A DNA stretch of 23,858 bases. Origin: Gnetum montanum (lineage: Eukaryota; Streptophyta; Gnetopsida; Gnetales; Gnetaceae). Shown piece after piece: positions 1 to 9,734 of this stretch. Each line of letters starts with the position of its first letter. Position 1 is the first letter of the stretch. Both the position numbers and the translations under genes were made by a program. The notes beneath the pieces are model-generated. The model saw only the letters and a program-made list of their open reading frames with translations, was not told where the DNA came from and did no database searches. Where the stretch lies: contig MNCI01003636.1 of the NCBI GenBank assembly GCA_015680685.1, positions 1,259-25,116 of the forward strand, written 5' to 3'.

Positions 1-586
1 AAATATTGTACCTGAACACAAGTTTGTGTACAGAAATAAAGACGAACTTCTTGGATAAACCTTGCAGTGCATGGACTAAGCTAAATAGGACTTTATTGAT
101 TGTTATTTATTGTTTATCATTTAAATGCTTTATTAGTTAATTAAATCTTTCTCAATCCTTCTCCGGTAGTTAAGTGCATTTAGGACGACCACTTCGAGCA
201 CGTGCGTTACGCTTGGTGATCCCAGCAATGAATAGCATTTTGTGACCAAGGTTGCATTAGTTCAGGGTGTGAATGGTAAGTGGGAACGGATATTGATGCT
301 AGGTTAATTAAGGCTTAGTTAGTTAAGTTAAGTTAGTTAATTAGTCACTTCACCCTTCACCTTATCAACATAGGAGATAAAACATAAATGACATAAAAAT
401 CATATACCTTAGACTTACTTAACCATACAAGCGTGAAAAATACAAGTAAGTCTAGGAAGACAATGAATGATTAACCTTAAGTGTTCCATAAGGCGTGTAG
501 GCACTTAGTCTATGGAGTTTGACCGGATCGTGCGTGTAACGCTTGTATTCGTATGGTTGAGTGTAGGGGTACCTCGCCACTCATCA
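1..586 (+). mobile_element. Family A LTR, 3' portion (solo or 3' LTR)
   Basis: This stretch aligns colinearly with the last two thirds of the complete family A LTR at 12224-13060. Shared landmarks are the CAGAAATAAAG block near 35, the GACCACTT block near 187, the AACCATACAA block near 421 and the end GTACCTCGCCACTCATCA. About 240 bases of its 5' side lie outside the window. It ends in the canonical CA at 586. The following bases do not resemble a primer-binding site, so this is a 3' LTR or a solo LTR, not a 5' LTR. It runs opposite to the 5' LTR at 5789-6634, so it cannot be the 3' LTR of the gypsy element it touches. It interrupts that element's integrase. The expected 5-bp target duplication CCATC (587-591) should recur left of the window. 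Confidence 0.85.
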
Positions 587-898
587 CCATCGAACCAAGC
601 CATCGGAACATACCTTGTAAAGGTGTTTGTTAATTTTCATGAAATGTTTGACTCGGTGGAGAAACTGTTGTTTCTTTTTAATGTCCAGGCCTTGTGGTGT
701 TTCTTGTGTGAGAAGATAGGTATGAATGCTACTATACCAATTTGTATCTATGGGTGATTGATTGTTTATTACATCGGCAAAGAGGAGTTCATTAGGGAAA
801 CGATCAGAAATTGGGTATTCGTCCTCTTTTTTGTTCCATCGCAACTGAGATATATGATCAAAAACAACATTCTCAGTGCCTTTATGATCGATCCTCAT
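587..898 (-). pseudogene. Gypsy RNase H C-terminus and integrase N-terminal region (truncated)
   Basis: The minus-strand frame opens with RIDHKGTENVVFDHISQL, matching the conserved gypsy RNase H end (a KKGTENVVADHLSRL-like sequence). The linker to integrase follows (DRFPNELLF, then WYSSIHTYLLT), and then a segment ending in LYKVCSDGLVRW, which normally precedes the HHCC zinc finger. Reading stops at 587 because the inserted LTR begins there and supplies a TGA. The zinc finger, DDE core and C-terminal domain of integrase are absent. The stretch itself has no internal stop. It could not yield an active integrase. Confidence 0.85.
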
Positions 899-2437
899 AA
901 GATCAAACTCTTACAAGATCACGACCCATCGTATGATGCAAGGGCTCACCATTGGTTTATTCATAAGGAACCGAATTGCACTATGATCCATGTGTACAAA
1001 TATCTTATAGCCTAATACTAGTGCCTAAATTTTTCTAGTGCAAACACCACAACCATTAACTCTTTTTCTATTGTGGTGTAGTTGAGTTGTGCACCAGAAA
1101 TACTTTGACTTGCACAGTGAATATAATAGGAATGTTTTTGGTTATCTAACTATGTAAGTATGACTCCTAAAGCAAAATTGGATGTGTCAGTCATTATATG
1201 GAACGGTCTAGACCAATCAAGAGCTTGTAGAATGGGTGTTCCTACTAGCTTCTACTTCAAGGTTTGGAAAGCTAGCTCATATTCCTTGGTCCATTCTTCG
1301 TTAATTCTACCAATGGTTTTGCAATCTTTGAAAAGTTTTAGATGAAGCGTCTATAATAGCCAGTATGTCCAAGGAATGATCAGACGTCTTTTATAGTTTG
1401 AGGTTGATGAGTGATTCCTTGGATGACTTTAATTCTTTTAGGATCTACCTCCATCCCTGTTTGTGAAATTTTATGCCCTAATACAATGCCCTCTTGGACC
1501 ATTAAATGGCTTTTCTACCAATTGAGCCTTAGGTTGATTTCAACACATCGTTTCAACACTTGATCTAATTGGTTCAATGCTTGTTCAAAGTCCACTCCAT
1601 AGGTGGAGAAATCATCCATAAAAGCCTCCACACCATTCCTTATTTGTTGCTGAAATATACTAAGAACCAAATGTTGAAATGTTGTTGGGGCATTGCATAA
1701 GCCAAACAGCATCTGCCTATATGAAAATATCCCCCAAGGACTTGTGAATGTAGTCTTGGCTTGGTCTTTTGGCCTTATTTGAATTTGGTTGTACCCAATG
1801 TAACCATCCAGAAAACTATAATAGTAATGCCCTACAATGGTATCTAAGACTTGTTCAATGAATGACAATGGAAAATGGTCTCTAAATGTTGTCATGTTCA
1901 ACAATCTAAAGTCTATACACACCCTCCATTTACCTTCCTTTATATGAACAATGATAATGGACTAACCCATTCACTATCAATAATGGGGTAGATGAACCCA
2001 GCCTTTAGAAGTTGTTTAATCTCTTCCTTAACTACTTGCTTAAGCTTTGGGTTCAATCATCTTTACAGTTGTCGTCAAGGCTTCATAGAGGGGTCAGTGT
2101 AAATTCTATCTTGGCATCTCCAAGGATCTATTCTAGTTAATTTGGGATATGACCAAGCAAAGGCTTTCGACCATTTATTTACCATCTTCAATAATCTTTC
2201 TTTTTATTGAGTGAGCTTAGCATTAATGATTACTAGTTTTCCATTATTGAGAAATGTATACTCCATACCGATGGGCAATAGTTTTAACTTGAGGGGCTCT
2301 GGCTTAAACTCATCAGGGATTTCCATCTTCACCCAGTTGATATTTTTGGTGTCAGTACTTGGAAGTTGGCGATGGACTTGCTCCAATGCATCTATGCTAT
2401 CAATATAGGCACAAGTCAAGCTCTTAGTTGGTTCCAT
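899..2437 (-). pseudogene. Gypsy reverse transcriptase and RNase H (broken)
   Basis: From the right, 2437-2204 encodes the protease-RT linker, with EPLKLKLLP followed by LNNGKLVIINAKL. The RT thumb-proximal region follows at about 2200-1923 with stops. The best-preserved RT stretch is 1922-1515: it contains FLDGYIGYNQI (first catalytic Asp region), the FGLCNAPTTFQ block and FMDD at 1611-1622, the form of the YxDD catalytic box usual in this plant gypsy group. Further left, across several stops, come a KISQTGMEVDP-like tether region, FLGHTGYYRRFI and the RNase H start DTSNFALGVIL near 1190, then LNYTTIEKEL. The frame is lost at least five times, so this is a fossil. Confidence 0.9.
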
Positions 2438-2567
2438 GCATATAGTTGAATTATTCTCTTGGTCAATTGTTAGCCACTGGGTGCCTTCTTTTCTTGTGGC
2501 TACTGCATATAAGCATCTTTGTATGTCAGTTACTTGTGCACATAGGCAATGTTAAGCATTGTACAAA

Positions 2568-3092
2568 CTAGGACTTTTGCACGCAGTTGCACCTTGTGTC
2601 ATTGTATACGATGCATGGAACTTTCTTCTTCTTGATCTTTCCAAACGTATTTTCTTTTGATATCTCCAAGGAAATATCATGTATTCCTAAGCGTGCATCA
2701 ATCGTACTTAGTGATGCTCTTCCCATTATGATTGGGAAGTTCCCCTTACAATTGTTGACTTGGATCACTAGGAAATTGGCTAGATATGACCACCCACAAA
2801 CAGTGGTGAAAATGTCCTCCACTAGTCCCAATGGGACAGTGATGGACTTATCAGCCAACTCTAGACAAATGTTACTTTTTTTTAGCAGAGGCAAGTTTTA
2901 GGCTTTGTACATTTCTTGAGAGATTAAGTTAACACTAGAACCTGAATCCAAAAGAGCTTTGCAAGGCTCAGTTCCAGCGATTTGCAAATATATAAGAGGA
3001 CTTCTAGGATCTAAGAATTTCCTAGGAAGATGGCCAGCTTTAATCCAATCAGTGATGGTGTGGGTTAACATAATAGTGTGCGTTGGGTACAA
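2568..3092 (-). pseudogene. Gypsy aspartic protease (frame broken in the middle)
   Basis: The segment from 3092 encodes a spacer and then CKALLDSGSSVNLI, the retroviral-type aspartic protease active site. The catalytic Asp-Ser-Gly codons are at 2940-2948. The second segment (2894-2568) resumes with LELADKSITVPLGLVEDI and then PIIMGRASLSTIDARLG, corresponding to the flap and the hydrophobic ILGRPFL block of plant gypsy proteases. The two halves are in different frames, separated near 2895. The active-site triad is intact, but the domain cannot be read through. It lies between the gag C-terminal linker and RT, as in Ty3/gypsy elements. Confidence 0.85.
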
Positions 3093-3219
3093 TTTTTGGT
3101 TTGAAGGAAGCTTCGAAGATTCGAATGATGGTGAGGTGTTTGGATAATTAGCTTCTTATGGTTGTAAGGACTTGGTTGGACTATTGGTTTTAAAGAAGGA
3201 TCTCTTCTTTGATTGATTG

Positions 3220-5652
3220 TCTAAACCAATAGTAGGTTAAGGATTGATAGCCTTTGTAGTGTTACCTTGCTATGGCTGGGCAGGAAGCTCACCCTACATA
3301 GTTGGAGCAAGTGGTAAGGGAGCTGAGGGTGGAAGAGATGCAAACAGATGAAAGGGATAGTACATATGTGGAACACCACCCCGAGGAGAAGAAGTTCTAT
3401 AGTACTCGAGGGCTTGGTAGTGAGGTTGGAGAGCAACGTGAGTAGTAGAGTCATGTGGAGAGATCGGTTGCTAAATGTAATACCCATACAAGTCAGGTTG
3501 ATGGTAAGGGTACTGTTGATGTGGTGGTGGCATTCTCCATGATTGTGGGTGTTGCCACCGTTGATACTATTCATTCAGTTGTGGTGGAGCTCTACTCGAA
3601 TAATATGTCAAGGGTTGGTGGAACTACCTTGGGTTACCTTGAGGGTAAGGTAACTTCTGGGTGTTTTTCATCTGTTTAATTGTGCGTTTAGTGCATACAC
3701 CCCATACTCTTGTAGATGTAACACCACTGGGTAACATCCTTTAGGATGGTCATATTGGCAAATCTCACATCTTTCTTCATTATCCGTGTCTAAATCCACA
3801 ACCTCTTCAATGATGGTAACCTTGCCCTTACCATTGTTTCGTGTATACTCAGCTTCTTTCTTTTTCCTCCTCTCTCAGTCACTACTTGGTTCTCTAGACT
3901 GCTCTACTATTTTTAGGATAGTTTGAAATTTGTCGTCTAGGGAGTTCCACATCTGATCAACCTTTGTTGATACTTTTGATGCAAATTTTTGAATGGACAA
4001 AGTCTTTCTATTCACCATCTCTTCAAGTGGTGACTCTTCCTCATCTTCACAAAATCTAATTTCCTTCTTTTGGAGGGAAGGATCTTTGTTGTATTCCTCT
4101 GTACTTTCCTTTTTCCTCAACTCACCTTCCTCCTTAGCAACCTACTCCAATAATCTTTGTATTTGATGGGCTCTTAGCTCAGATAGCCTTCCTTGGGCAT
4201 AAGTCCCAAGGGTTCTTCGCATTTCATACCTAAGCCCATGTATGAGATGGCGTACTTGTTTTTTCTGTGAGTAATCATGGCTAGGACAACGACGTAATAA
4301 TGAATAATAATGGCCCATGGCAACATCCAAGGATTCGTGTCCTCCTTGTTTCCATCTTTGGATTTGCTTATGCAAGTTGGACACCTAGGAGTACATTTGA
4401 TACTTATCGTTGAATAGTTCTAACATGGTACTTCATTGACGAATGGATTTCGGTTCTAAGGACCGATACCAGCTTTCCACTTCTTTGATCAGTGTCCTTG
4501 GAAACAACTTTAGCTTTTGCCACTTGATTTCTATATTTTGCAAGGCACATGCGTTGTGGAATGCTTGTATATGGTTTTGAGGATAGCCATTGTATCCCCC
4601 TTCAAATCATGGGATGTTATTCATGTCTAATCTTTTGATCCTACTATCTTTTTGGTGCCTTGTTGGGATCCTAACAGCCTCTATTATATCTAACATACTT
4701 CAAGTGGTGAGTAGGGGTTCATCATGATCATGCTGTCTATGGCATCTATGATGCCTATGTTGTTTCCTACTCTTCCTTTTTTTGTGATGTATCTCTCTGG
4801 ACTGTCCTCATTTCCTTTCTTGACTATTTTGTCTATGATCTCTATTTTGCTTACCCTTGNTCTTTCTTGACTATTTTGTCTATGATCTCTATTTTGCTTA
4901 CCCTTGTCCTCATGATCTTGCCCTTTGCAACTGCATTCAGATCCTGAAGGATAGGGGGTAGGAGATGATGAAGGTGAAGAGGAAGGAGGATTGGCATCAT
5001 GATGACGCCTATCACTTTCTCTTTGATGGTCACGGCCACGATCATGGTTATGATCGGAATGTCTGTCATTGTCATGCATTCATGTTCCTTTTTTGGATCC
5101 TTTGTGTTTGTTGGTACCAGAACTTGGGTTATGAATAGTTGAGTGAAGATTCTGATACACAACTCCTTGACCGAAGTCAATGAGAGTAACATCATTTTGT
5201 GAAAAACCTCCCAAGACAAGTTCACCACCCTCATTTTCACTTAGGACATACAAGACATCCTAAGACCACTTCCCCTTCATAGATTTGTAATGTCTCTCTT
5301 GTTACAAATCCCTCTAGCGTTGTGTCTCTATGGATCGATAATCCCTCGAATCTTGCTCATGCACAACATACTTGGATTGTAAGTGCAGCATACCGATTCA
5401 TGTGAGAGCACGAAGAAGCATGCTTGGGATTGAGCAATTAGGAGGTAACACTATGTTACCTTCTAAATCACACCATTGCAGTTGTTCATCCTGGTCGAGG
5501 ATAAAGGTAAGGTCTGGTATATACTCATCAGGATGAGCGTATACCATGCGAAACTGTTGGGGTATTGGGGGATCATCATGTGCACCCTGCCTCCGATTGT
5601 TCATGTTGTCGGACCTAGTTGGTGAAGCACTCTCGTAAGAAGAAGGAGACAT
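3220..5652 (-). pseudogene. Gypsy gag (multiple frameshifts and stops)
   Basis: The likely start is the ATG ending at 5652, 119 bases inside the PBS. The N-terminal 84 residues are open (MSPSSYESASPTRSDNMNN onward). After stops come an Arg/His/Asp-rich low-complexity part (about 5079-4700) and then the Gag core at about 4630-4142. The core has FEGGYNGYPQNHIQAF, WQKLKLFPRTL, VESWYRSLEPKSI and LFNDKY, blocks typical of retrotransposon gag. Next are a charged region (4120-3875) and a degenerate zinc knuckle CEICQYDHPKGC at 3733-3769, with C-x2-C-x3-H-x3-C spacing instead of C-x2-C-x4-H-x4-C. A Pro/Gln/His/Tyr-rich tail (about 3545-3290) leads to the protease. The 47-bp duplication at 4814-4907 adds a frameshift. 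Confidence 0.8.
4814..4907. repeat. 47-bp tandem duplication spanning the ambiguous base at 4860
   Basis: Bases 4815-4859 recur exactly at 4862-4906. The period is 47, and the single N (4860) sits at the junction of the two copies. The length is not a multiple of three, so it shifts the gag frame. A one-base ambiguity exactly between two identical 45-base copies suggests unresolved overlapping contig ends, although a true short tandem duplication is possible. Confidence 0.95.
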
Positions 5653-5770
5653 GATTAATTATTTAGTGTGCAATACCCTTCTCTAGTGATTATAGGATAG
5701 TTAACTCTAAGGGTTCGTTCCAATGATCGAAGGATTTCCTAAGTTCTAATCAGCGCACAAACAACAAAAT

Positions 5771-5787
5771 CCCTGGCAATAGTGCCA
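5771..5787 (-). promoter_or_regulatory. Primer-binding site, tRNA-Asp type
   Basis: On the minus strand the bases are TGGCACTATTGCCAGGG, one base inside the LTR end. They match the complement of the plant tRNA-Asp 3' end (TGGCGCCGTTGCCGGGG) at 13 of 17 positions, as in Athila-group elements. This fixes both the element's orientation and the inner LTR border. The tRNA sequence is recalled, not searched. Confidence 0.75.
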
Positions 5788-6513
5788 ATGATGAGCAGCG
5801 AGGTACCCCTACGCCCAACTATACGAATATGAGCATTCACGCACGATCTGGTTGAACTCCAAGGATTTAGTGCTTATGCACCTACACAGAACAAGGATGA
5901 GTTATGCAATCATTATCTTCCCAAGCTTACTTGTAAGGCTCAATTATATGGTTAAGTAAACTCGAGGTATGTGATTTTTATTCCTTTATGTTTTATTTTC
6001 TTGATGCTTAAAAGAGAGAAATGAGGTAATTTAATAACTAATTTGATTTAACTAGTTAACTATTCTCTAACTAGCCCTAACACCAACATCCGTTCCCACT
6101 CTCCGGACACATCTTGAACTAGTGTAACACTACTGGGATTACCAAACGCTAGTCGTTACTGGGTTACCAAGTGTTCCCACATATGCTCAAAGTGGTCATG
6201 CTAAGTGTGCTAATTAATTGATAATTAATAGTTCAATAGAAATAACATTGATTAACTAATGAGAGCATCAAATAATAGTAAATAACATTAAATGCAATAA
6301 TTAAGCTATTCTAAATGTTATAAGGTTTATCACAAAGTTTGCCTTTATTTCCGAACACAAGGTGTGCTCAAGTACACAATGCTTGAATAAAGATCCATTC
6401 ACTTTATGACTCCTACTTCAGGCACTCAGAAATAATTCTAACTCTGAAAGGGAAAAACTACAAGAGTTTGGCTAAGGCACTAAAAACTAATGCCAAACCA
6501 AGTGCCCCTCTCT

Positions 6514-6523
6514 CTTATTTATA
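6514..6523 (-). promoter_or_regulatory. TATA box of the gypsy 5' LTR
   Basis: The minus strand reads TATAAATAAG about 110 bases inside the LTR start. The same box stands at the same place in the solo LTR (12321-12330). It would start transcription leftwards through the element. Confidence 0.7.
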
Positions 6524-6540
6524 GGCAACGAGACAGGTTC

Positions 6541-6624
6541 CGACATCGCATGTCCGATATCACTTCGACATCTTCGATATTGCGTATTCGATATCAAGGA
6601 TTCAATATTGAGGGTCTGATATCG
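6541..6624 (-). repeat. Phased CGATAT-like motif array in LTR U3
   Basis: CGATAT-like or CGACAT-like words begin at 6541, 6555, 6566, 6575, 6589, 6603 and 6617. Four of the six intervals are exactly 14 bases. The solo LTR has the same motif at 12234, 12248 and 12262, again 14 bases apart. The position just upstream of the TATA box fits an enhancer-like U3 array; that function is inferred. Confidence 0.7.
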
Positions 6625-6634
6625 AGACTCATCA

Positions 6635-7115
6635 ATCACTATTTATACTTTTACTAAAATTACATTCCATGTATTTTATCTTAGTTCAAGTAATTTGTAA
6701 GTCTTTTGATTCTAAAGCATGTCTTCCCTTTTCCATTTTAGAAGTATTTGCTTGTCTAGCAACATAATATCATCTATAAATACCATATATCAAATTAATT
6801 CATCCTATATTTCATTCATTAATTCATCTATAAAAATAGCAAACAAGTGAGGGCTAAGTGCAAACCCTTCATGTAGACTTGACATGGTTGGAAAATCAAA
6901 TATGATTCCATAAGTCATTCTAATTTTACTAGTAGCTCCTTTACAAATGTCTTGGATCACTTTAATATATCTATTAGGATGTTTTTCTCCATTATGTCAA
7001 TCAAATAATATCTCTTGATACTCTATCATATGCTTTTTATAACTTAATATAACCCACAAATAGATTTTCTCTATATTTTCTAAATTTCTCCCTTAATTTA
7101 CTCTAAGAAATGGAG
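6635..7115 (-). pseudogene. LINE (non-LTR) reverse transcriptase fragment
   Basis: The minus-strand translation, across two or three frames, gives ordered blocks of a plant LINE reverse transcriptase. They are a degenerate KAYDRV region near 7030, YIKVIQDICKGATSKIR, FPTMSSLHEGFALSPHLFA (family form LHQGSALSPYLFA), IDELMNEI, and VFIDDIMLLD at about 6750-6785, where the family has FADDIVL. The catalytic Asp pair survives (FIDD at 6769-6780). A C-terminal TKIKYMECNFSK block then runs up to base 6635, where the gypsy LTR begins. The remaining 3' part of the LINE would be expected on the far side of the gypsy element, outside the window. The right border is approximate. Confidence 0.85.
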
Positions 7116-7996
7116 TAATGCTCGTAATCAAGTTGAACTCGTTCCGCTTCTAGGAGTGAAAGGGTGAGAAACTAATCGCGATAAGTAACCGATTCCTTAA
7201 CTAGCATGCAAAGCAATCCCCATATAGATGCAACTTATTTTCTTTGTTACACCATTTTTACAATAAGAGGTGTAACCATGTCGTGCCATTCAAGGTTGAG
7301 CCTCCAATATACATAAGCGACATAAATAATAATGACATCATTAATAAATATTAGTGACTTGATGATTCACAGCATTAATTTTTAATTGACTACTCAATAA
7401 TTGGAGCCATTTATTAACATAAATGATGCAACTATTCATGTCACTTATATTATAAAAGGCTCTAGTACTCATGCTACTTAAATAAAAAATATTTCAATAT
7501 AATATAAATAGTGCAATATTTGAAACTTTTATTTTCATAAAAATGTTGTTAGTATCTATGCCTTTTTTATTAAACAAGAATGCAAGGGATCTAACACGCT
7601 TCATAAACAACGACGCAAGGAATTCATACTTTTATAAACTTTACTATATAACTAAATTATATAGTTCCCATTAACCAAAATTACTATAAGTGGTACCCAC
7701 TAACCAAAACCTCTATAGATTTGCAAATATTGAGGAGGTTTGATTAGAGCAACTTAAAAATACAGAAGAAGCAATTATACTAATCTATGATAGGGATGGG
7801 TCAAGGATGAATTACCATGACTTTATTGATAGTAAACTTCAATAATAGATTTAGGAGTACTAGTATTATAATGCTATTCTTATATAATATTTGTGGTGAT
7901 CAAGTTTTACAATACTATAATATAATTAGAGTTCGTTCTCAACAAACATGAAGTTTGATACCCAAAACTCAACATGGGATCATGAAGTAAAAGTAA
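7116..7996. other. Unassigned AT-rich DNA
   Basis: I see no coding similarity, LTR landmark or clear repeat in this stretch. It separates the LINE fragment from the 3' end of the reductase pseudogene. Confidence 0.6.
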
Positions 7997-8454
7997 TTAG
8001 ATGTAGGATTTGAGGTAATCTTACATTATAGTATATTTAACTTCAAGCTAAAGCTTAGTAGTTTCTCTTTCATCCTTTTCAATATCAAAATTTCAAAGGT
8101 CACTTTTGTAGAACATCTCATGGAAGTGAAAGATACCCACTTGTTTTTCATAAGGTTGTCATGCAAGTTTTGTTAAAAAACATAATTAGGAGAAACTACA
8201 ATTGATTCATCAAAATTCATGCAGGGAAAAGATATAATAATAAAAGACAATTCAACCATAGCAAGGAATTCCTCTACAATGATATAGTTCTTTCTCAAGT
8301 TTTTTTCCTAAGAGAGCTTCCCACAACTAAATCATTTCCTTTTGAGAAAGAATGCTCTTGGGTGGTATGATATAAATAGTCTTGTTCAATATATGTGGAT
8401 CACCCACTTTTTTGAATGTGAATGTTTAAATATTATCTTCATCAACCCACATAG

Positions 8455-8638
8455 CTAAAGATTAGTATATAATAAATATACTTCCATCCATGAATGAATC
8501 ACAAACAAATTCAATCAAAACTATAGTTACCAAATGTTTGTATTTTTGAAACTAAAATTTTATTATGTCTATAGATCCTCTAAATTTATTGGATAATAGA
8601 AATATACATGCTATGAAATTTAAAAACATTAAAGATAC
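8455..8638 (-). other. Retained GT-AG intron inside the reductase pseudogene
   Basis: Joining the exon end GGAAATGTCCATG (to 8639) to CTATGTGGGTTGATG (from 8454) restores the conserved GNV-x-A-(V/M)-W-V-DEDDI-like reading. The removed 184 bases start GTATCT and end TTTAG. This is the clearest evidence that the pseudogene is not a processed cDNA copy. Confidence 0.8.
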
Positions 8639-9155
8639 CATGGACATTTCCATCATCATAAATGACAATTTCATCATAAGGGTTAGGAGGAAGAAGGTAG
8701 CTAAGTTGAGTAAGGCTTCCTACAAGATAGTTAGCAAAAGTATTGGAATATACATAAGTGTAAGGAATCCCTACATCTTCAATGACTCTTGTTACCTTTC
8801 CTCTTTTCATAAAAATAGCATTCTTGGGATGTAGGGCATGCTTCATCTTGTCTAGATCTATCCCAAATCTCGATGGAAGAAATCTCCATATTAAATCAGA
8901 ATATAGAAATCAATAATAATAACCACGTACCCATGTTTCATAGTGAAAGTAAATTACCAAACTATGAAATGAAATTGATTCCTGATGACTTGTTTATATA
9001 ATGTCACCTTGATATTTATTACCTCTTTGATGACATCCACTAGTTTGAGCTACTTGAAAATGAATTCTCTAAAGTGGTTTACAACCATGGAACTAATCAT
9101 GATATTTACTTCAAAATTTTCATAAGTCTAATATGATCATCTAGAGATCAATGGA

Positions 9156-9169
9156 TGCATGCATGCATG
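9156..9169. repeat. Short TGCA microsatellite
   Basis: TGCATGCATGCATG lies in the putative first intron of the reductase pseudogene, just outside its exon 2. Too short to imply more than slippage. Confidence 0.7.
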
Positions 9170-9734
9170 TACAAAATAAATAACCCAATGTTTCTTAGTT
9201 TATGTGTCTCATGTTTTGTTATTGTTTGAAATTGGATAGGAACAAAGAGGGATGGGTCATGAACATGCTTAGAATGGAGTGCACATAATTTAATTTTCTC
9301 TAATAATCCATGATGAAGTTGGGGTCCTTAGTAACCTACAATAAGAAGAAAGAAATAAAAAAAATAAGAGGAAAGAAAAATATTATTATGAATTTTCAAA
9401 GCTTACCTTTCTTGATGAGTCTCTCATGGATTGGATTTGTCTCTATTACCATATTGATATATGATCCAATCCAATACTGGTAATTAATCATAATATAATC
9501 TATTCATCCATCATCATGTGCTTACCTAATTGCTTTTATAGGTCCTTGACCTTCATTTATTCCTTGGTTATACTATCATAATCATCAATCCTTGTCTATC
9601 TAAAGAGAATTCACAAGCTCTCTTCACCAACAATAATTATAAAAAAAATATTTACGAAAATAACATAAAAATAAAAATCATACATTTTTTTGTTAAATTG
9701 AGCTAAACTAATCCTTCCTTCAATTTATTACTAA

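Larger units (their letters stand above)
587..6634 (-). mobile_element. Degenerate Ty3/gypsy LTR retrotransposon (Athila-like PBS), 3' truncated
   Basis: Read on the minus strand from 6634, the order is LTR, tRNA-Asp-type primer-binding site, gag, aspartic protease, reverse transcriptase, RNase H and the N-terminal part of integrase. This is the Ty3/gypsy order, with integrase after RNase H. Every domain carries in-frame stops or frameshifts, so the element is dead. Integrase is cut at 587 by a family A LTR in the opposite orientation, and no 3' LTR of this element is in the window. The right end sits inside a LINE reverse-transcriptase fragment, so this element inserted after the LINE. The PBS suggests the Athila group, known for tRNA-Asp priming; the clade is an inference without phylogeny. 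Confidence 0.9.
5789..6634 (-). mobile_element. Family A 5' LTR of the gypsy element
   Basis: This 846-base LTR reads on the minus strand from TGATGAG at 6634 to CTCATCA at 5789, a perfect 7-bp terminal inverted repeat with canonical TG and CA ends. It aligns along its whole length with the solo LTR at 12224-13060. It contains a phased CGATAT array in U3, a TATA box at 6514-6523, a GGAAATAAAGG block near 6350 (a candidate polyadenylation signal) and a conserved GGTACCTCGC block just before the end. The PBS follows it directly. The outer flank 6635-6639 (ATCAC) would be the target duplication, but the matching end is missing. Confidence 0.92.
7997..9483 (-). pseudogene. Pinoresinol-lariciresinol / phenylcoumaran benzylic ether reductase family pseudogene, introns retained
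   Basis: Minus-strand pieces in order match this NADPH-dependent lignan reductase family (atypical short-chain dehydrogenases). Exon 1 (9483-9407) has WIGSYINMVIETNPIHERL where the family has the GGTGYIG nucleotide-binding start; its glycines are mostly lost. Exon 2 (about 9150-9008) has SLDDHIRLMKIL and LKLVDVIKE. Exon 3 (8885-8639) has RFLPSRFGIDLDKMKHAL, EDVGIPYTYV and YDDGNVH. Exon 4 (8454 to about 8250) has MWVDEDNI, LNKTIYIIPPKSILSQ and EEFLAMVEL. Exon 5 (about 8170-7997) has HEMFYKSDL, NFDIEKDE and LEVKYTIM, ending at TAA. Intron donors GTAAGC (9406), GTGACA (9007) and GTATCT (8638) remain. Five or more internal stops and at least two frameshifts break it, and the catalytic Lys position appears as Arg. 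The C-terminal FYKSDL/KL-LEVKY blocks favour pinoresinol-lariciresinol reductase. Retained introns indicate a DNA-level copy. Confidence 0.85.

Noticed and set aside
512-1345. Plus-strand open frames in the first 1.3 kb
   Set aside because: They lie opposite minus-strand gypsy RNase H/integrase blocks or within LTR sequence and show no protein family features.
4851-5240. Minus-strand 129-codon frame rich in Ile/Met
   Set aside because: It is an alternative frame of the Arg/His/Asp-rich gag region and reads through the duplicated segment; composition and context favour the other frame.
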